A stretch of 64,000 bases of DNA from Demequina subtropica (GCF_000971235.1 NZ_BBMB01000008.1:1-64000), one strand, 5' to 3'. Shown: positions 1-8,491, numbered from the stretch's first letter. The notes: generated by a model not told the origin, from the letters alone. A program made the numbers and translations.

Positions 1-9
1 TTCCAGGCA

Positions 10-24
10 TGACGCCAGGCGTCA
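10..24. repeat. 15-bp odd palindrome at gene 3' end
   Basis: TGACGCCAGGCGTCA reads the same on both strands around a central A and overlaps the stop codon of the minus-strand ATPase gene. A one-base loop cannot form a good RNA hairpin, so this would act as a DNA site if it acts at all. Chance or a protein-binding site are both possible. Confidence 0.25.
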
Positions 25-561
25 CGGCCCTGTCGCTCGCTGGAGCAGAGCGAGGCGCTCATCGGGGGTGCCGGTCACCTCGAGGACCGTGGCTCCGGCG
101 AGGGATGCCGCGTCCGCGTGCTCGAGCAGCGCATCGTTCATCGCCTCCCGAAGCTCGGGGTCCTCATCCTCGGACACGTGGATCCGATCGACCGCGGACA
201 GAGGCAGGATGACCCAGAGGTCGACATGCGCGAGGACCGCTTCGGATCGCGCGAGCCCGGTGCGGAGCATCGTCGACGACCGCCCGCGGCGACCGAGGCC
301 TACGATCGCGTCGAGGTAGGCGGCGAAGTCCATCGGGCCCCGCTCGGCGATCGCGTCGGCGCGCGCGGGCAGCTCCTCGAGGCGTGCGGCGGCGATCTCG
401 AGCTGCGTGGCGAAGAGGCCCGCGTCGAGCTCGTCGAAGGCGTCGAGCGCCATCTCCTCGTACGGATCGGGGAGGACCTCGTAGGCCGGGTGGAGGCGCG
501 CGAAGTCGGCGATGAGCGTGCTCTTGCCGCTTGCGTGCGTGCCCGACACCACGATCCTCAT
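22..561 (-). CDS. Small P-loop ATPase (AAA_28/NadR-kinase-like)
   Basis: This 179-residue protein starts MRIVVSGTHASGKST, a clear Walker A motif at residues 7-15, and continues with a DPYEEM segment and an ERGPMDF segment typical of small NTP-binding kinases such as the NadR C-terminal or AAA_28 families. No DNA-binding or membrane part is seen. It probably phosphorylates a small molecule or binds nucleotide in the cytoplasm. The substrate cannot be told. It lies 39 bases downstream of the DUF389 gene on the same strand, so the two may be co-transcribed. The family call is by motif only. Confidence 0.6.
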   Translation of the reverse strand: MRIVVSGTHASGKSTLIADFARLHPAYEVLPDPYEEMALDAFDELDAGLFATQLEIAAARLEELPARADAIAERGPMDFAAYLDAIVGLGRRGRSSTMLRTGLARSEAVLAHVDLWVILPLSAVDRIHVSEDEDPELREAMNDALLEHADAASLAGATVLEVTGTPDERLALLQRATGP

Positions 562-600
562 GCCTCGTGACCGTACGCGAGAAGGCGGGGAGCGGCGCGG

Positions 601-2250
601 TCAGCCGGCAGGCAGCGCCGGCAGCTCGGTGACGGTCACCGGGATCACGATGAGCTGGAGCGCGGGTGAGCCTCCGAACCTGCCCTTGAGCGCGTCCTGG
701 AGGTCCGCGGCCGGAGGCGGCTCGCCGGGACCTTGGATGATCACCCGGAGGCCGTCGCTCGAGATGGTCACGCTCTGGATCACGAACTCGGTGTCGTCGC
801 CGAGCCACCCCTCGACCGCCTTCTCGGCGTTCCGCTCCTGCCCGGAGGTCAGGAGCTGGCCCTCGGTGCGCACCATGAGCGGGAGGAGCACCAGGCCCGC
901 GAGGATGACGAACGGCGCGAGGGTAAGGAGCACTCGTCGCGGATCCGTGCGCAGCACCCCGGCATGCGCGAAGCCTGTCATCACGAAGACCGCGCAGGCG
1001 GAGAGGACGATCGCGACGAAGTTGGTGAGGAACAGCAGGAGCGCTCCGCTCGCATCGGCGACGCGGCCTCCGCTGAGGCTCACGCCCACCACGGCGAGTG
1101 GGGGGACGAGCGCGACCGCGATGGCGACGCCGGCGATCGAGGACGAGACCCGCGTGTTGACCGTGGCGAACGCGCCTGCCGCGCCGGCGGCGATCGCGAC
1201 GAGCATGTCGACCACGGTCGGCGCCACGCGGGAGGTGATCTGGGAGTTCGTGGCGAACGCGATGGCGACGGGAGACCATGCCGCCAGGCCGTACGAGAGC
1301 AGCACCGCCACCACCACGCCCGCCCCCACGAGCGCCGCGGAGTGGAACGCGCGTCGGGCCCAGCCGTTGACCAGGGCGCCGGCGAGCGCGACGATCGGCG
1401 TCATGAGCGGGGCGACGAGCATCGCCCCGATGACCACGGCCGTCGAGTCCGCGAGGATCGCGTACGTCGCGATCGCGACCGACAGCACCAGCATCACCCA
1501 CCACGCGCCGAGCTTCGACAGCCTGCCGGGATTCTCGAAGTAGAGAGCCTCGATCTGGACGCTGCGTGCCTTGTCGCCGACGTCGGCCATGCGCACCCAG
1601 TCCCACAGCACCTCGCCGATCGAGGCATGCGCGGGGTCGAGCTCGCTGCCGGACTCCGCACGGCGAAGCCCCCACGCGACGAGGACGAGCCCGACGATGA
1701 GGGCGGCGGCGGCCGACGACACGATCGCGGTGCTCGCCATCTGCTGGGGGAACTGCGCCGCGAGCACGCCGAGCACCAGCGCCACGCCGCCGCCCGCCAG
1801 CCGCGGCACTCGATCCGGGCGGCCCCTGCGGAAGGCGGCGCCCAGCACCACGATGAGGCCACGCACGGCCACGTAGCAGCCGAGCACCAGGACCAGGACC
1901 GCGAGGCTGAGCGCCTCGCCTGTCGGGTCCCACCACGCGAGCACCGCGAGCAGCACCGCGAACGCCAGCGTCAGCAGGCCCCGGAAGGCGGCCCGCACGC
2001 GGTTGACCCGCCGCCCGAGCCATCGCCGTCCCGTCGCGGCGTAGAACAGGTCCATCAGCGCCGTGGCGCCGAGCGCCGCGACCGCGATCGCCTGCACCAG
2101 CCACGTGGTGGCGCCCGGCAGCATCAGCACCGCGCCGCCGGCGGCCGCCAGAGCGATACCGCGCACGGAGGCGCCGTTCGCCAGCCCATGGACGATCTCC
2201 CTGGTCTGATCGCGCAGCCTGGGGATCGCCTCGTGAGACGCGCCGTCCAT
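601..2250 (-). CDS. DUF389 family membrane protein
   Basis: The protein is about 549 residues and mostly hydrophobic. The N-terminal third has several predicted membrane segments (HdeD-like). The C-terminal half carries the DUF389 core, with VIGAMLVAPLMTPIVAL and VALVPPLAVVGVSL as recognisable helices near residues 280 and 385, followed by a soluble tail after about residue 450. DUF389 proteins have no settled function. I take ATG at 2250, with GGAAGGGCGG about ten bases before it; a GTG at 2256 adds two residues. The gene is divergent from the GH43 gene and shares a 150-base intergenic region with its operator. Confidence 0.75.
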   Translation of the reverse strand: MDGASHEAIPRLRDQTREIVHGLANGASVRGIALAAAGGAVLMLPGATTWLVQAIAVAALGATALMDLFYAATGRRWLGRRVNRVRAAFRGLLTLAFAVLLAVLAWWDPTGEALSLAVLVLVLGCYVAVRGLIVVLGAAFRRGRPDRVPRLAGGGVALVLGVLAAQFPQQMASTAIVSSAAAALIVGLVLVAWGLRRAESGSELDPAHASIGEVLWDWVRMADVGDKARSVQIEALYFENPGRLSKLGAWWVMLVLSVAIATYAILADSTAVVIGAMLVAPLMTPIVALAGALVNGWARRAFHSAALVGAGVVVAVLLSYGLAAWSPVAIAFATNSQITSRVAPTVVDMLVAIAAGAAGAFATVNTRVSSSIAGVAIAVALVPPLAVVGVSLSGGRVADASGALLLFLTNFVAIVLSACAVFVMTGFAHAGVLRTDPRRVLLTLAPFVILAGLVLLPLMVRTEGQLLTSGQERNAEKAVEGWLGDDTEFVIQSVTISSDGLRVIIQGPGEPPPAADLQDALKGRFGGSPALQLIVIPVTVTELPALPAG

Positions 2251-2281
2251 CGTCACCGCCCTTCCGGCTCAGCGTATGGCT

Positions 2282-2299
2282 TGTGAGGCGAGGTTCACA
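2282..2299. promoter_or_regulatory. CRP-like inverted repeat with 8-base spacer
   Basis: TGTGA and TCACA arms are perfect but separated by eight bases (2287-2294) rather than the usual six. The site sits about 20 bases upstream of the proposed -35 of the GH43 gene. Catabolite control of a sugar gene would make sense, but the spacing is non-canonical, so this is tentative. Confidence 0.3.
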
Positions 2300-2318
2300 C
2301 GCGCAAGGGCCTTCCGGG

Positions 2319-2349
2319 TTGTCACGTGTCGCCCGGTGTGTCGTATCAT
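2319..2349 (+). promoter_or_regulatory. Promoter of GH43 gene 1
   Basis: TTGTCA at 2319-2324 and TATCAT at 2344-2349 form a sigma70-like -35/-10 pair with a 19-base spacer. The predicted transcript start, about 2356, falls inside the operator at 2352-2367. Confidence 0.5.
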
Positions 2350-2351
2350 TC

Positions 2352-2367
2352 TTTACAACGTTGCAAA
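2352..2367. promoter_or_regulatory. LacI-family operator
   Basis: TTTACAACGTTGCAAA is a 16-bp palindrome centred on CG with one mismatched pair. This CAACGTTG-type core is the classic form for LacI/GalR-family repressors in actinobacteria. It directly follows the -10 and precedes the GTG start at 2401, so a bound repressor would block transcription of the glycosidase. No LacI gene lies in the window. Confidence 0.65.
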
Positions 2368-2400
2368 CCGTCCACGACTCAACGACGAGGAGACCCGCCC

Positions 2401-3432
2401 GTGTCCAAGGACCTCATCCCGAACCCCATCGTGCTCCAGCGCGCGGATCCGTGCGTGCTGCGTCACGACGGTCAGTACTACTTCACGGGCTCGTACCCCC
2501 TCTACGACCGCATCGTGCTGCGTCGCGCCGAGCGCCTCGAGGACCTCCAGGCTGCGGACGAGGTGACCATCTGGACCAAGCACTTCGACGGGCCGCAGTC
2601 GAACCTCATCTGGGCGCCGGAGATCCACCGCGTCAACGGCGCCTGGTACATCTACTACGCCGCCGCCGAGATCGGTCACCCGCACGCGGACGTGCCGGGC
2701 ACCGCCGAGACCTTCTGCCACCGCGTGTTCGTGCTCGAGTGCACCGATGAGGACCCCCTGGCGGGCGAGTGGGTCGAGCGCGGCAAGGTCGACACCGGCT
2801 GGGAGTCGTTCGCGCTCGACGCGACGAGCTTCGTCAAGGACGGCGTCCAGTACCTCGTGTGGGCTCAGCAGGACTTCGAGATCCGCGGCAACTCGAACCT
2901 CTACATCGCGCGCATGGAGAACCCCTGGACCCTCGCGACCCCCGCGGTGATGCTCACCAAGCCCGAGCTCGGCTGGGAGATCGAGCGCTTCTGGGTCAAC
3001 GAGGGGCCCTCGGTGCTCCAGAAGAACGGCAAGCTCTACCTGTCCTACTCGGCGTCCGGTACCGGCCCTGAGTACGCGATGGGCGTGCTCATCGCCGACG
3101 CGGAGGCGGACCTGCTCGACCCCGCGAGCTGGACCAAGAGCCAGGAGCCGGTCTTCACCTCCGCCCCCGAGAACGGCATCTACGGTCCCGGCCACAACTC
3201 GTTCACGGAGGACGAGGACGGCGAGACCGTGCTGGTGTTCCACGCCCGCACGTACACCGAGATCCTGGGCGACCCGCTGTACGAGCCCAACCGTCAGGCG
3301 TGCGCGCAGGTGCTGCCGTTCGACGCCGAGGGCAACCCCGTGTGGGGCAAGCCGCTGCCGATGACGCGTCCCGTGCCGAAGGCGCTCGACGTGCTGCCCC
3401 CGGAGGGCATGACGCAGGTCGCGCCCGCGTAG
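2401..3432 (+). CDS. Glycoside hydrolase family 43 protein (copy 1)
   Basis: This 343-residue cytoplasmic protein (no signal peptide) fits a lone GH43 five-bladed propeller. The expected catalytic triad is visible: base D16 in RADPCVL, pKa-modulating D140 in ALDATSFVKDG, and acid E201 in NEGPSVL. GH43 enzymes release arabinose or xylose from oligosaccharides, and the intracellular location suggests work on imported oligomers. I choose GTG 2401, preceded by ACGAGGAG, because an in-frame ATG at 2326 would place the promoter and operator inside the coding region and because the start then matches the paralogue at 4876. The LacI-type operator suggests substrate induction. Confidence 0.85.
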   Translation: MSKDLIPNPIVLQRADPCVLRHDGQYYFTGSYPLYDRIVLRRAERLEDLQAADEVTIWTKHFDGPQSNLIWAPEIHRVNGAWYIYYAAAEIGHPHADVPGTAETFCHRVFVLECTDEDPLAGEWVERGKVDTGWESFALDATSFVKDGVQYLVWAQQDFEIRGNSNLYIARMENPWTLATPAVMLTKPELGWEIERFWVNEGPSVLQKNGKLYLSYSASGTGPEYAMGVLIADAEADLLDPASWTKSQEPVFTSAPENGIYGPGHNSFTEDEDGETVLVFHARTYTEILGDPLYEPNRQACAQVLPFDAEGNPVWGKPLPMTRPVPKALDVLPPEGMTQVAPA

Positions 3433-3451
3433 CCTCCTCCTCGAGACGCGC

Positions 3452-3495
3452 CGCCCGGGCGCATCGTCACCCGCCAGGGACGATGCGCCCGGGCG
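3452..3495. terminator. Bidirectional hairpin terminator
   Basis: A perfect 17-bp stem (3452-3468 with 3479-3495) and a 10-base loop lie between the convergent GH43 and efflux genes. The stem contains an inverted pair of the window-wide word GACGATGCG. There is no clear T tract, as is common in high-GC actinobacteria. Confidence 0.75.
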
Positions 3496-3510
3496 TTCGC
3501 GTGTCAGGGC

Positions 3511-4746
3511 TCAGGCCCACGTGCCTCGGGCGACGGCGCGCGCCGGGCGGGGTCGGGTCGCGGCCCAGATGGCCGTCGCGGCGCTCGACGCGACGGCGAT
3601 CACCAGGCCCAGGTGCGCGGCGGTCGGACCGAGCAGCCCGGTGAGGGGCGAGCCGAGGACGCCGCCGAGGAACTGCGCCGACCCGGTGAGGGCCGACGCG
3701 GCTCCTGACGCGACCGCGGTCGCCTGGCCCCAGGAGTGCGCGCCGGGCAGCACCAGGCCGGTGCCGGCGCCGAACGCCATCGACGCGAGCCACCAGAACG
3801 CCTCGGGCGCCCCGAGCGTCGCCGCTGTCCATAGCGCCACGCCGCTCGCGGCGCTGATGATCAGCCCGAGCCCGAGCGGGCCCGCGGGGTGACGATGCCG
3901 CACCAGCCGCCGGAACACGATGTTCGCGGCGACGACGGCCATCGCATTGGTCCCGAAGACCACGGCGAACGCCGTCGGCGACCTTCCCAGCTCGCGCTCG
4001 ACGATGAACGCGCTCGTCGCGATGTAGGCGTAGAAGCCGAACGCGTGCGTGCCGAGGGCGAGGGCGGCGCCCGCCACCTCCCGGTGCCGCCCGGCGCGCG
4101 CAAGCCCTCTCACGACGGCGCGCAGCCCGCCCGTGGACCTCCGCGATCGGGGAAGGGTCTCGGGCACCAGCAGGGTGAACAGGAGGAGCAGCACGCCGCC
4201 GAGCGCGGCGAGGATCACGAAGTCGGCGCGCCAGCCCCACGCGGCGGCGATCCCGGCGCCCAGGATCGGTGCGACCACCGGCGCGAGGGACGTCACCATC
4301 GCGAGGAATCCGATGCGCGACGCCATCGCGTGAGTCTCCGGCGACAGGTCGCGGACGATGCTGCGCGCCACCACGATCCCCGCCGCGCCGCAGAGCCCCG
4401 CGAGCGCGCGCAGCGTCACCAGCGCCTCGGGGCCCGAGGCGAGCGCGTCGAGCCCGGACGTGAGCGTCCACCCGGCGACTCCGAGCAGCACCACGCGCCG
4501 CCGCCCGAACCGGTCGCTCAGCGGACCCCAGAGCAGCTGACCGAACCCGATCCCGAGCAGGAACGCGGTCACGCCTCCCTGCGTGAGCGCGTCGGAGCCG
4601 CCCAGCTCGGTCTGGACCGTCGGGAGCGAAGGCGTGTAGATGTCGATCGACAGCGGCGCGAGGGCCGTGAGCGCCGCGAGCACGGGTAGCACGCGAGCCA
4701 TCGTGGGGGGAGCGGCCGCAGGCTCCCCGCTCGCGCTCCATCGCAT
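3511..4746 (-). CDS. MFS drug-efflux transporter (Bcr/CflA type)
   Basis: The 411-residue protein has about twelve membrane segments. MFS motif A, GPLSDRFGRRRV, is at residues 74-85, and the N-terminal LAPLSIDIYTPSLPTVQ is typical of the Bcr/CflA branch of proton-driven drug exporters. It begins at ATG 4746, with a weak AGGA upstream; ATG 4701 is an alternative that removes a 15-residue polar leader. The gene lies between the two GH43 copies on the opposite strand, an arrangement that suggests duplication of the glycosidase around it rather than a shared pathway. The substrate is unknown. Confidence 0.8.
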   Translation of the reverse strand: MRWSASGEPAAAPPTMARVLPVLAALTALAPLSIDIYTPSLPTVQTELGGSDALTQGGVTAFLLGIGFGQLLWGPLSDRFGRRRVVLLGVAGWTLTSGLDALASGPEALVTLRALAGLCGAAGIVVARSIVRDLSPETHAMASRIGFLAMVTSLAPVVAPILGAGIAAAWGWRADFVILAALGGVLLLLFTLLVPETLPRSRRSTGGLRAVVRGLARAGRHREVAGAALALGTHAFGFYAYIATSAFIVERELGRSPTAFAVVFGTNAMAVVAANIVFRRLVRHRHPAGPLGLGLIISAASGVALWTAATLGAPEAFWWLASMAFGAGTGLVLPGAHSWGQATAVASGAASALTGSAQFLGGVLGSPLTGLLGPTAAHLGLVIAVASSAATAIWAATRPRPARAVARGTWA

Positions 4747-4830
4747 GGGTCCATCCTGGTACACCGCAGCCTCCGGCACCACGGGCCACGGCGCCGCGCG
4801 GCTCCGGTAGCGACGCCCACCGCCCTCCCC

Positions 4831-4836
4831 TAGGGT
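4831..4836 (+). promoter_or_regulatory. Possible -10 of GH43 gene 2
   Basis: TAGGGT lies 40 bases before the ATG of the second GH43 gene, with CGAGGAG as its ribosome site. No good -35 is visible, and the CAACGTTG operator of copy 1 is absent, so the two copies are probably regulated differently. Confidence 0.3.
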
Positions 4837-4875
4837 GCGAAGGAGACCCAGTCGCTGGCGCAACGAGGAGCGACC

Positions 4876-5898
4876 ATGCCCGAGCCCATCCCCAACCCGA
4901 TCGTCCTGCAGCGCGCGGATCCGTGCGTGCTGCGTCACGACGGCCAGTACTACTTCACGGGCTCGTACCCGCTGTACGACCGCATCGTGCTGCGTCGCGC
5001 CGAGCGCCTCGAGGACCTCCAGGCGGCGCCCGAGATCACCGTCTGGAGCAAGCCCGACGAGGGTCCGCAGAGCAGCCTCATCTGGGCCCCGGAGATCCAC
5101 CGCGTGAACGGCGCCTGGTACGTCTACTACGCCGCGGCGCCGAACATGGACGTCACGTTCGACGTGCCCGATGCGGACGACACCTTCAACCATCGCGTCT
5201 ACTGCCTCGAGTGCCTCGGCGACGACCCGCTCACCGGCACCTGGACCGAGAAGGGGCAGGTGGACACCGGCTGGGAGTCCTTCGCGCTCGACGCCACCAG
5301 CTTCGTCAAGGACGGGGAGCAGTACCTCGTGTGGGCGCAGCAGGACTTCGCGGTGAAGGGGCACTCGAACCTCTACATCGCGCGCATGGCGAACCCGTGG
5401 ACGCTCGCGACGCCCGCCGTGATGCTGTGCAAGCCGGAGCTCGACTGGGAGATCGTCACCTTCTGGGTGGCGGAGGGGCCGAGCGTGCTCCAGCGCAACG
5501 GCCGGCTCTACCTCACGTACAGCGCCTCGGCCACGGGCATCGAGTACGCGATGGGGCTGCTCACCGCGGACGCGGGCAGCGATGTCCTCGACCCCGCGAG
5601 CTGGACCAAGAGCCTCGACCCCGTGTTCACGTCGGCCCCGGAGAACGGCATCTATGGGCCCGGCCACAACTCGTTCACGGAGGACGAGGAGGGCGGCACG
5701 GTGCTGGTGTACCACGCCCGCACGTACACCGAGCTCGTGGGCAACCCGCTGTGGGAGCCCAACCGTCACGCGTGCGCGCAGGTGCTGCCCTTCGACGACG
5801 ACGGCGACCCCGTGTGGGGCAGGCCGCTCCCGCTCACGCGGCCGGTGCCGACCGGTGTCGAGGTCCTGCCGCCCGACGGCGCCGTCTCCTCTCGCTGA
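4876..5898 (+). CDS. Glycoside hydrolase family 43 protein (copy 2)
   Basis: This is a 340-residue paralogue of the gene at 2401 and is almost identical over the first 50 residues and around every catalytic motif. The triad is D15, D139 and E200. Differences cluster at residues 88-103, where an insert-like loop (NMDVTFDVPDADD) replaces the copy 1 sequence, and this may alter the substrate cleft. It has no signal peptide. It lies 320 bases before a LacY-like sugar symporter, which could deliver its substrate. A large nested hairpin begins at its stop codon, so it is probably transcribed alone. Confidence 0.85.
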   Translation: MPEPIPNPIVLQRADPCVLRHDGQYYFTGSYPLYDRIVLRRAERLEDLQAAPEITVWSKPDEGPQSSLIWAPEIHRVNGAWYVYYAAAPNMDVTFDVPDADDTFNHRVYCLECLGDDPLTGTWTEKGQVDTGWESFALDATSFVKDGEQYLVWAQQDFAVKGHSNLYIARMANPWTLATPAVMLCKPELDWEIVTFWVAEGPSVLQRNGRLYLTYSASATGIEYAMGLLTADAGSDVLDPASWTKSLDPVFTSAPENGIYGPGHNSFTEDEEGGTVLVYHARTYTELVGNPLWEPNRHACAQVLPFDDDGDPVWGRPLPLTRPVPTGVEVLPPDGAVSSR

Positions 5899-5991
5899 CA
5901 GCGCCAACGGATCCCGCCGCGACACGCCGGCGATCGGGGACGATGCGCGTGAACCGGCCGGCGTGTCGGGATCAGGTCCGTTGCGGCTGTC
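5897..5991. terminator. Large nested hairpin after GH43 copy 2
   Basis: The inner stem is perfect over 12 bp (5920-5931 with 5957-5968). An outer, interrupted stem pairs GACAGC, AACGG and GATCC segments out to 5991. The loop carries GGGACGATGCG. The element starts within the stop codon, so it most likely ends transcription. Confidence 0.6.
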
Positions 5992-6218
5992 AGGGGTGGG
6001 CAGGCGGGCGGGCGGGTGAGAACGGGGTTATGGGCGGAACGTCCTGCCTTTTGTTGTATGCGGCCAATTAACCTGATGCACAGACACGGGGTGCCATTGG
6101 AGGCATCTCGGGTGAACGGTCCCGGCGAGCATGCGCGAGCAACGATGCGCCCGCGCGCTCCACATCGTTCTGGCCAAGGTCGGCCACACCATCACGGAAT
6201 CCCCGGAAGGGATGTGCC
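5992..6218. other. Leader region of LacY-like symporter gene
   Basis: There is no credible gene in this stretch. It contains a locally AT-rich patch (about 6048-6080) that may hold the symporter promoter, but no clean -35/-10 pair. A strong ribosome site, GGAAGGGAT, is just before ATG 6219. Confidence 0.4.
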
Positions 6219-7538
6219 ATGAGCGCACCTACTGCAGCCACGCCCGCCACCGGCGGCGGGTCCATCGTCGAGTCGTTGAAGCGCGGCGTGTTCTGGAACT
6301 ACGGCGGCCTGTACTTCTTCTACTTCGCCATCTGGCAGATCTTCTTCTCCTTCCACGGCCTCTGGTTCAAGCAGGCGGGCATCGGCGAGGGCGACATCGG
6401 CCTCATCAACACCGTCATGGCGATCACCGCGCTGTGCCTCCAGCCGCTCTACGGCTACCTGCAGGACCGCCTGGGCCTCAAGAAGCACCTGTTCTCCTTC
6501 GTGGTGCTGTGCGGCGCGATGGTGGGCCCGTTCTTCGTGATCGCGTTCCCGGCGCTCGCCGCGTGGAATGTGACCGGAGCCGCCGTGGTGGCCGGCATGT
6601 ACATGTCGCTCGTGCTGCTCGCCGGCGTGAGCGTGGTCGAGGCGTTCAACGAGCGCGCGAGCCGCGCCAACGAGTTCGAGTACGGCCACGCACGCCTCTT
6701 CGGCTCGATCGCCGGTGGAACCATCACCGCGATCGGCGGTTGGATCTGGACCAACGTCAACCCCGACTCCATCTGGTGGGCCGCCTCGTTCTGCGCGCTC
6801 GTGCTCGGCGCGCTGCTCTTCGTCGCGAGGGTGCCGCACCAGGCTGCCGAGAACGCCGCGCAGGGCGAGACCTCGGAGACCAAGGTCACCAAGGACACCA
6901 TCAAGGGCCTGCTGTCGAACCGCAGCTTCGTGGGCTTCGTCGTGCTCATGTTCGGCACCGCCGCGCTCTACGACGTGTTCGACCAGCAGTTCTCCATCTA
7001 CTTCGAGCAGCACGTCAACCACGGCGACCCCGTCTCGCTGTTCGCCAACGTGGTGACCATCCAGATCTTCTGTGAGGCGGCGGTCATGCTGGTCGCCCCG
7101 TGGTTCGTCAACAAGATCGGTGCGAAGCGCGGCCTCCAGCTCTTCGCCGCGATCCTGGTGATCCGCGTGCTCGGCTCCGCGATGGTCACCACCACCGAGG
7201 CGCTCATCGCGTGGCGCCTGCTCGCGGCCATCGAGATGCCGCTCATGCTCGTGTCGGTGATGAAGTACATCACCCGCATGTTCGACGTGAAGATCTCTGC
7301 GACCGCCTACATGCTCGGCTTCGGAGTCGCGAAGTCGCTCGGCGTCGCGGCCTTCTCCCTGCCGTTCGGCCACGCCTACGAGACCATCGGCTTCGCCGAC
7401 GCGTACCTCATCATGTCCGTCGTGATCGTGGGCGTGACGATCATCGCGAGCTTCCTCATGCGCAACGACAAGGACCTGGACGATGCGCCCGCCGCCGACC
7501 GCGGCGAGCCGCTCGAGCGCGAGCTCGTCGACGCCTGA
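6219..7538 (+). CDS. LacY-family oligosaccharide:H+ symporter
   Basis: The 439-residue transporter lines up by eye along the length of E. coli LacY. Matching segments include VEAFNERASRANEFEYGHAR, YDVFDQQF and VIRVLGS. The sugar-binding pair is conserved as E141 and R159 (LacY E126/R144), and Y251, D255, R316 and E339 match Y236, D240, R302 and E325. Two proton-coupling positions differ: K319 is R333 and H322 is A336. It should import an oligosaccharide with protons, plausibly the GH43 substrate. It is followed by 107 bases before the transpeptidase gene. Identification as this subfamily is strong; the sugar is unknown. Confidence 0.85.
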   Translation: MSAPTAATPATGGGSIVESLKRGVFWNYGGLYFFYFAIWQIFFSFHGLWFKQAGIGEGDIGLINTVMAITALCLQPLYGYLQDRLGLKKHLFSFVVLCGAMVGPFFVIAFPALAAWNVTGAAVVAGMYMSLVLLAGVSVVEAFNERASRANEFEYGHARLFGSIAGGTITAIGGWIWTNVNPDSIWWAASFCALVLGALLFVARVPHQAAENAAQGETSETKVTKDTIKGLLSNRSFVGFVVLMFGTAALYDVFDQQFSIYFEQHVNHGDPVSLFANVVTIQIFCEAAVMLVAPWFVNKIGAKRGLQLFAAILVIRVLGSAMVTTTEALIAWRLLAAIEMPLMLVSVMKYITRMFDVKISATAYMLGFGVAKSLGVAAFSLPFGHAYETIGFADAYLIMSVVIVGVTIIASFLMRNDKDLDDAPAADRGEPLERELVDA

Positions 7539-7609
7539 CCCGGGCGTCGCGAGCACGATGCGGAGGCCGTCCGGCCTGGGGGACCTACCCAGGGCGGGCG
7601 GCCTCGTCG

Positions 7610-7615
7610 TAGTGT
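7610..7615 (+). promoter_or_regulatory. Possible -10 of L,D-transpeptidase gene
   Basis: TAGTGT lies 36 bases before ATG 7646. A good ribosome site, GGGAGG, lies between them. No -35 stands out. Confidence 0.35.
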
Positions 7616-7645
7616 GGGGGCGCTGAGGGGTCTGAGGGAGGTCCG

Positions 7646-8455
7646 ATGCGTCGCATCGTCGCGCTGTCTGCTTTCTCGAGCGCGCTCGCGCTCGTGCTCG
7701 CCGGGTGCACGCCCGCGTCCGACGCCCCGCCCTCACCCGCCGCATCGTCCCCGGCGACGCCGCAGCCGGCGGTGACCGCGGGCGCGGACGCGGGGGAGAC
7801 CTCGGAGCCCACCACCACCGTGGTCGAGGCGCAGGAGCCCACCACCGCGTACATCGCGCGCGCGAAGTCGCAGACGGTCGACGTGCTGACGGAGCCCGAT
7901 GGGGCGGGCCAGGTCACCATCCGCGCCGACTCCGTCCTCACGGTGCCCGAGCAGACGCCGCTGGTCTTCCTCGTGGATGAGATCCAGGGCTCGTGGGTCC
8001 ACGTCTACCTGCCGGTGCGGCCCAACGGCTCGATGGGATGGGTCGCGGCGGACGATGTGGTGCTGAGCGCCACCGACTACCGCGTCGACATCGCGCTGAG
8101 CGAGTTCGAGCTCACGGTCTGGGACGGCGAGGACCTGGTGCTCACCTCCGACATCGGGCTGGGCACGGAGGACCTGCCCACCCCGGGCGGCACGTACTAC
8201 ATCCGCGAGCTGGTCCAGCCGCCGAACCCGGACGGCGCCTACGGCCCCTACGCGTACGGCCTGTCCGGCTACTCGCCCGTGCTCGACGAGTTCGCGGGCG
8301 GCGAGGCGATCATCGGGATCCACGGCACCAACGATCCCGAGTCGTTCGGCAAGGCCGTGTCGCACGGGTGCATCCGGCTGCCCAACGACGTGATCACGGA
8401 GATCGTCGAGGAGGTCGGGCTGCCGCTCGGCACCCCCGTCTACATCGAGGAGTAG
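7646..8455 (+). CDS. L,D-transpeptidase lipoprotein (YkuD domain)
   Basis: The 269-residue protein has a lipoprotein signal with lipobox LAGC (Cys21), then a Thr/Pro/Ala-rich linker, an SH3-like region (about residues 75-135) and a C-terminal YkuD domain. The catalytic motif is complete: IHGTN followed by AVSHGCIRLPND with nucleophile near Cys242. Such enzymes form 3-3 peptidoglycan cross-links or attach proteins outside the membrane. It ends at a strong shared terminator and faces the secreted-protein gene at 8550. Confidence 0.9.
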   Translation: MRRIVALSAFSSALALVLAGCTPASDAPPSPAASSPATPQPAVTAGADAGETSEPTTTVVEAQEPTTAYIARAKSQTVDVLTEPDGAGQVTIRADSVLTVPEQTPLVFLVDEIQGSWVHVYLPVRPNGSMGWVAADDVVLSATDYRVDIALSEFELTVWDGEDLVLTSDIGLGTEDLPTPGGTYYIRELVQPPNPDGAYGPYAYGLSGYSPVLDEFAGGEAIIGIHGTNDPESFGKAVSHGCIRLPNDVITEIVEEVGLPLGTPVYIEE

Positions 8456-8491
8456 GGCCCGGCCGGCGGCCCGGGCCCCGGGACGGCGAGA

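Noticed and set aside
164-2104. 646-codon minus-strand open frame overlapping the DUF389 and ATPase genes
   Set aside because: Its protein is almost all Arg, Gly, Ala and Pro and runs out of frame through two genes with clear motifs. It is a shadow of high-GC coding.
2401-5898. GH43 pair as part of the polysaccharide system
   Set aside because: They are cytoplasmic, more than 11 kb from the EPS genes and have a LacI-type sugar operator. A catabolic role fits better.
4747-5925. Extension of the efflux transporter across GH43 copy 2 as an 804-residue fusion
   Set aside because: The extra 393 residues are the antisense of the GH43 gene. The transporter begins at ATG 4746.
6016-6222. 68-codon open frame before the LacY-like gene
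   Set aside because: No ribosome site, no hydrophobic or domain pattern; it runs into the leader of the symporter.
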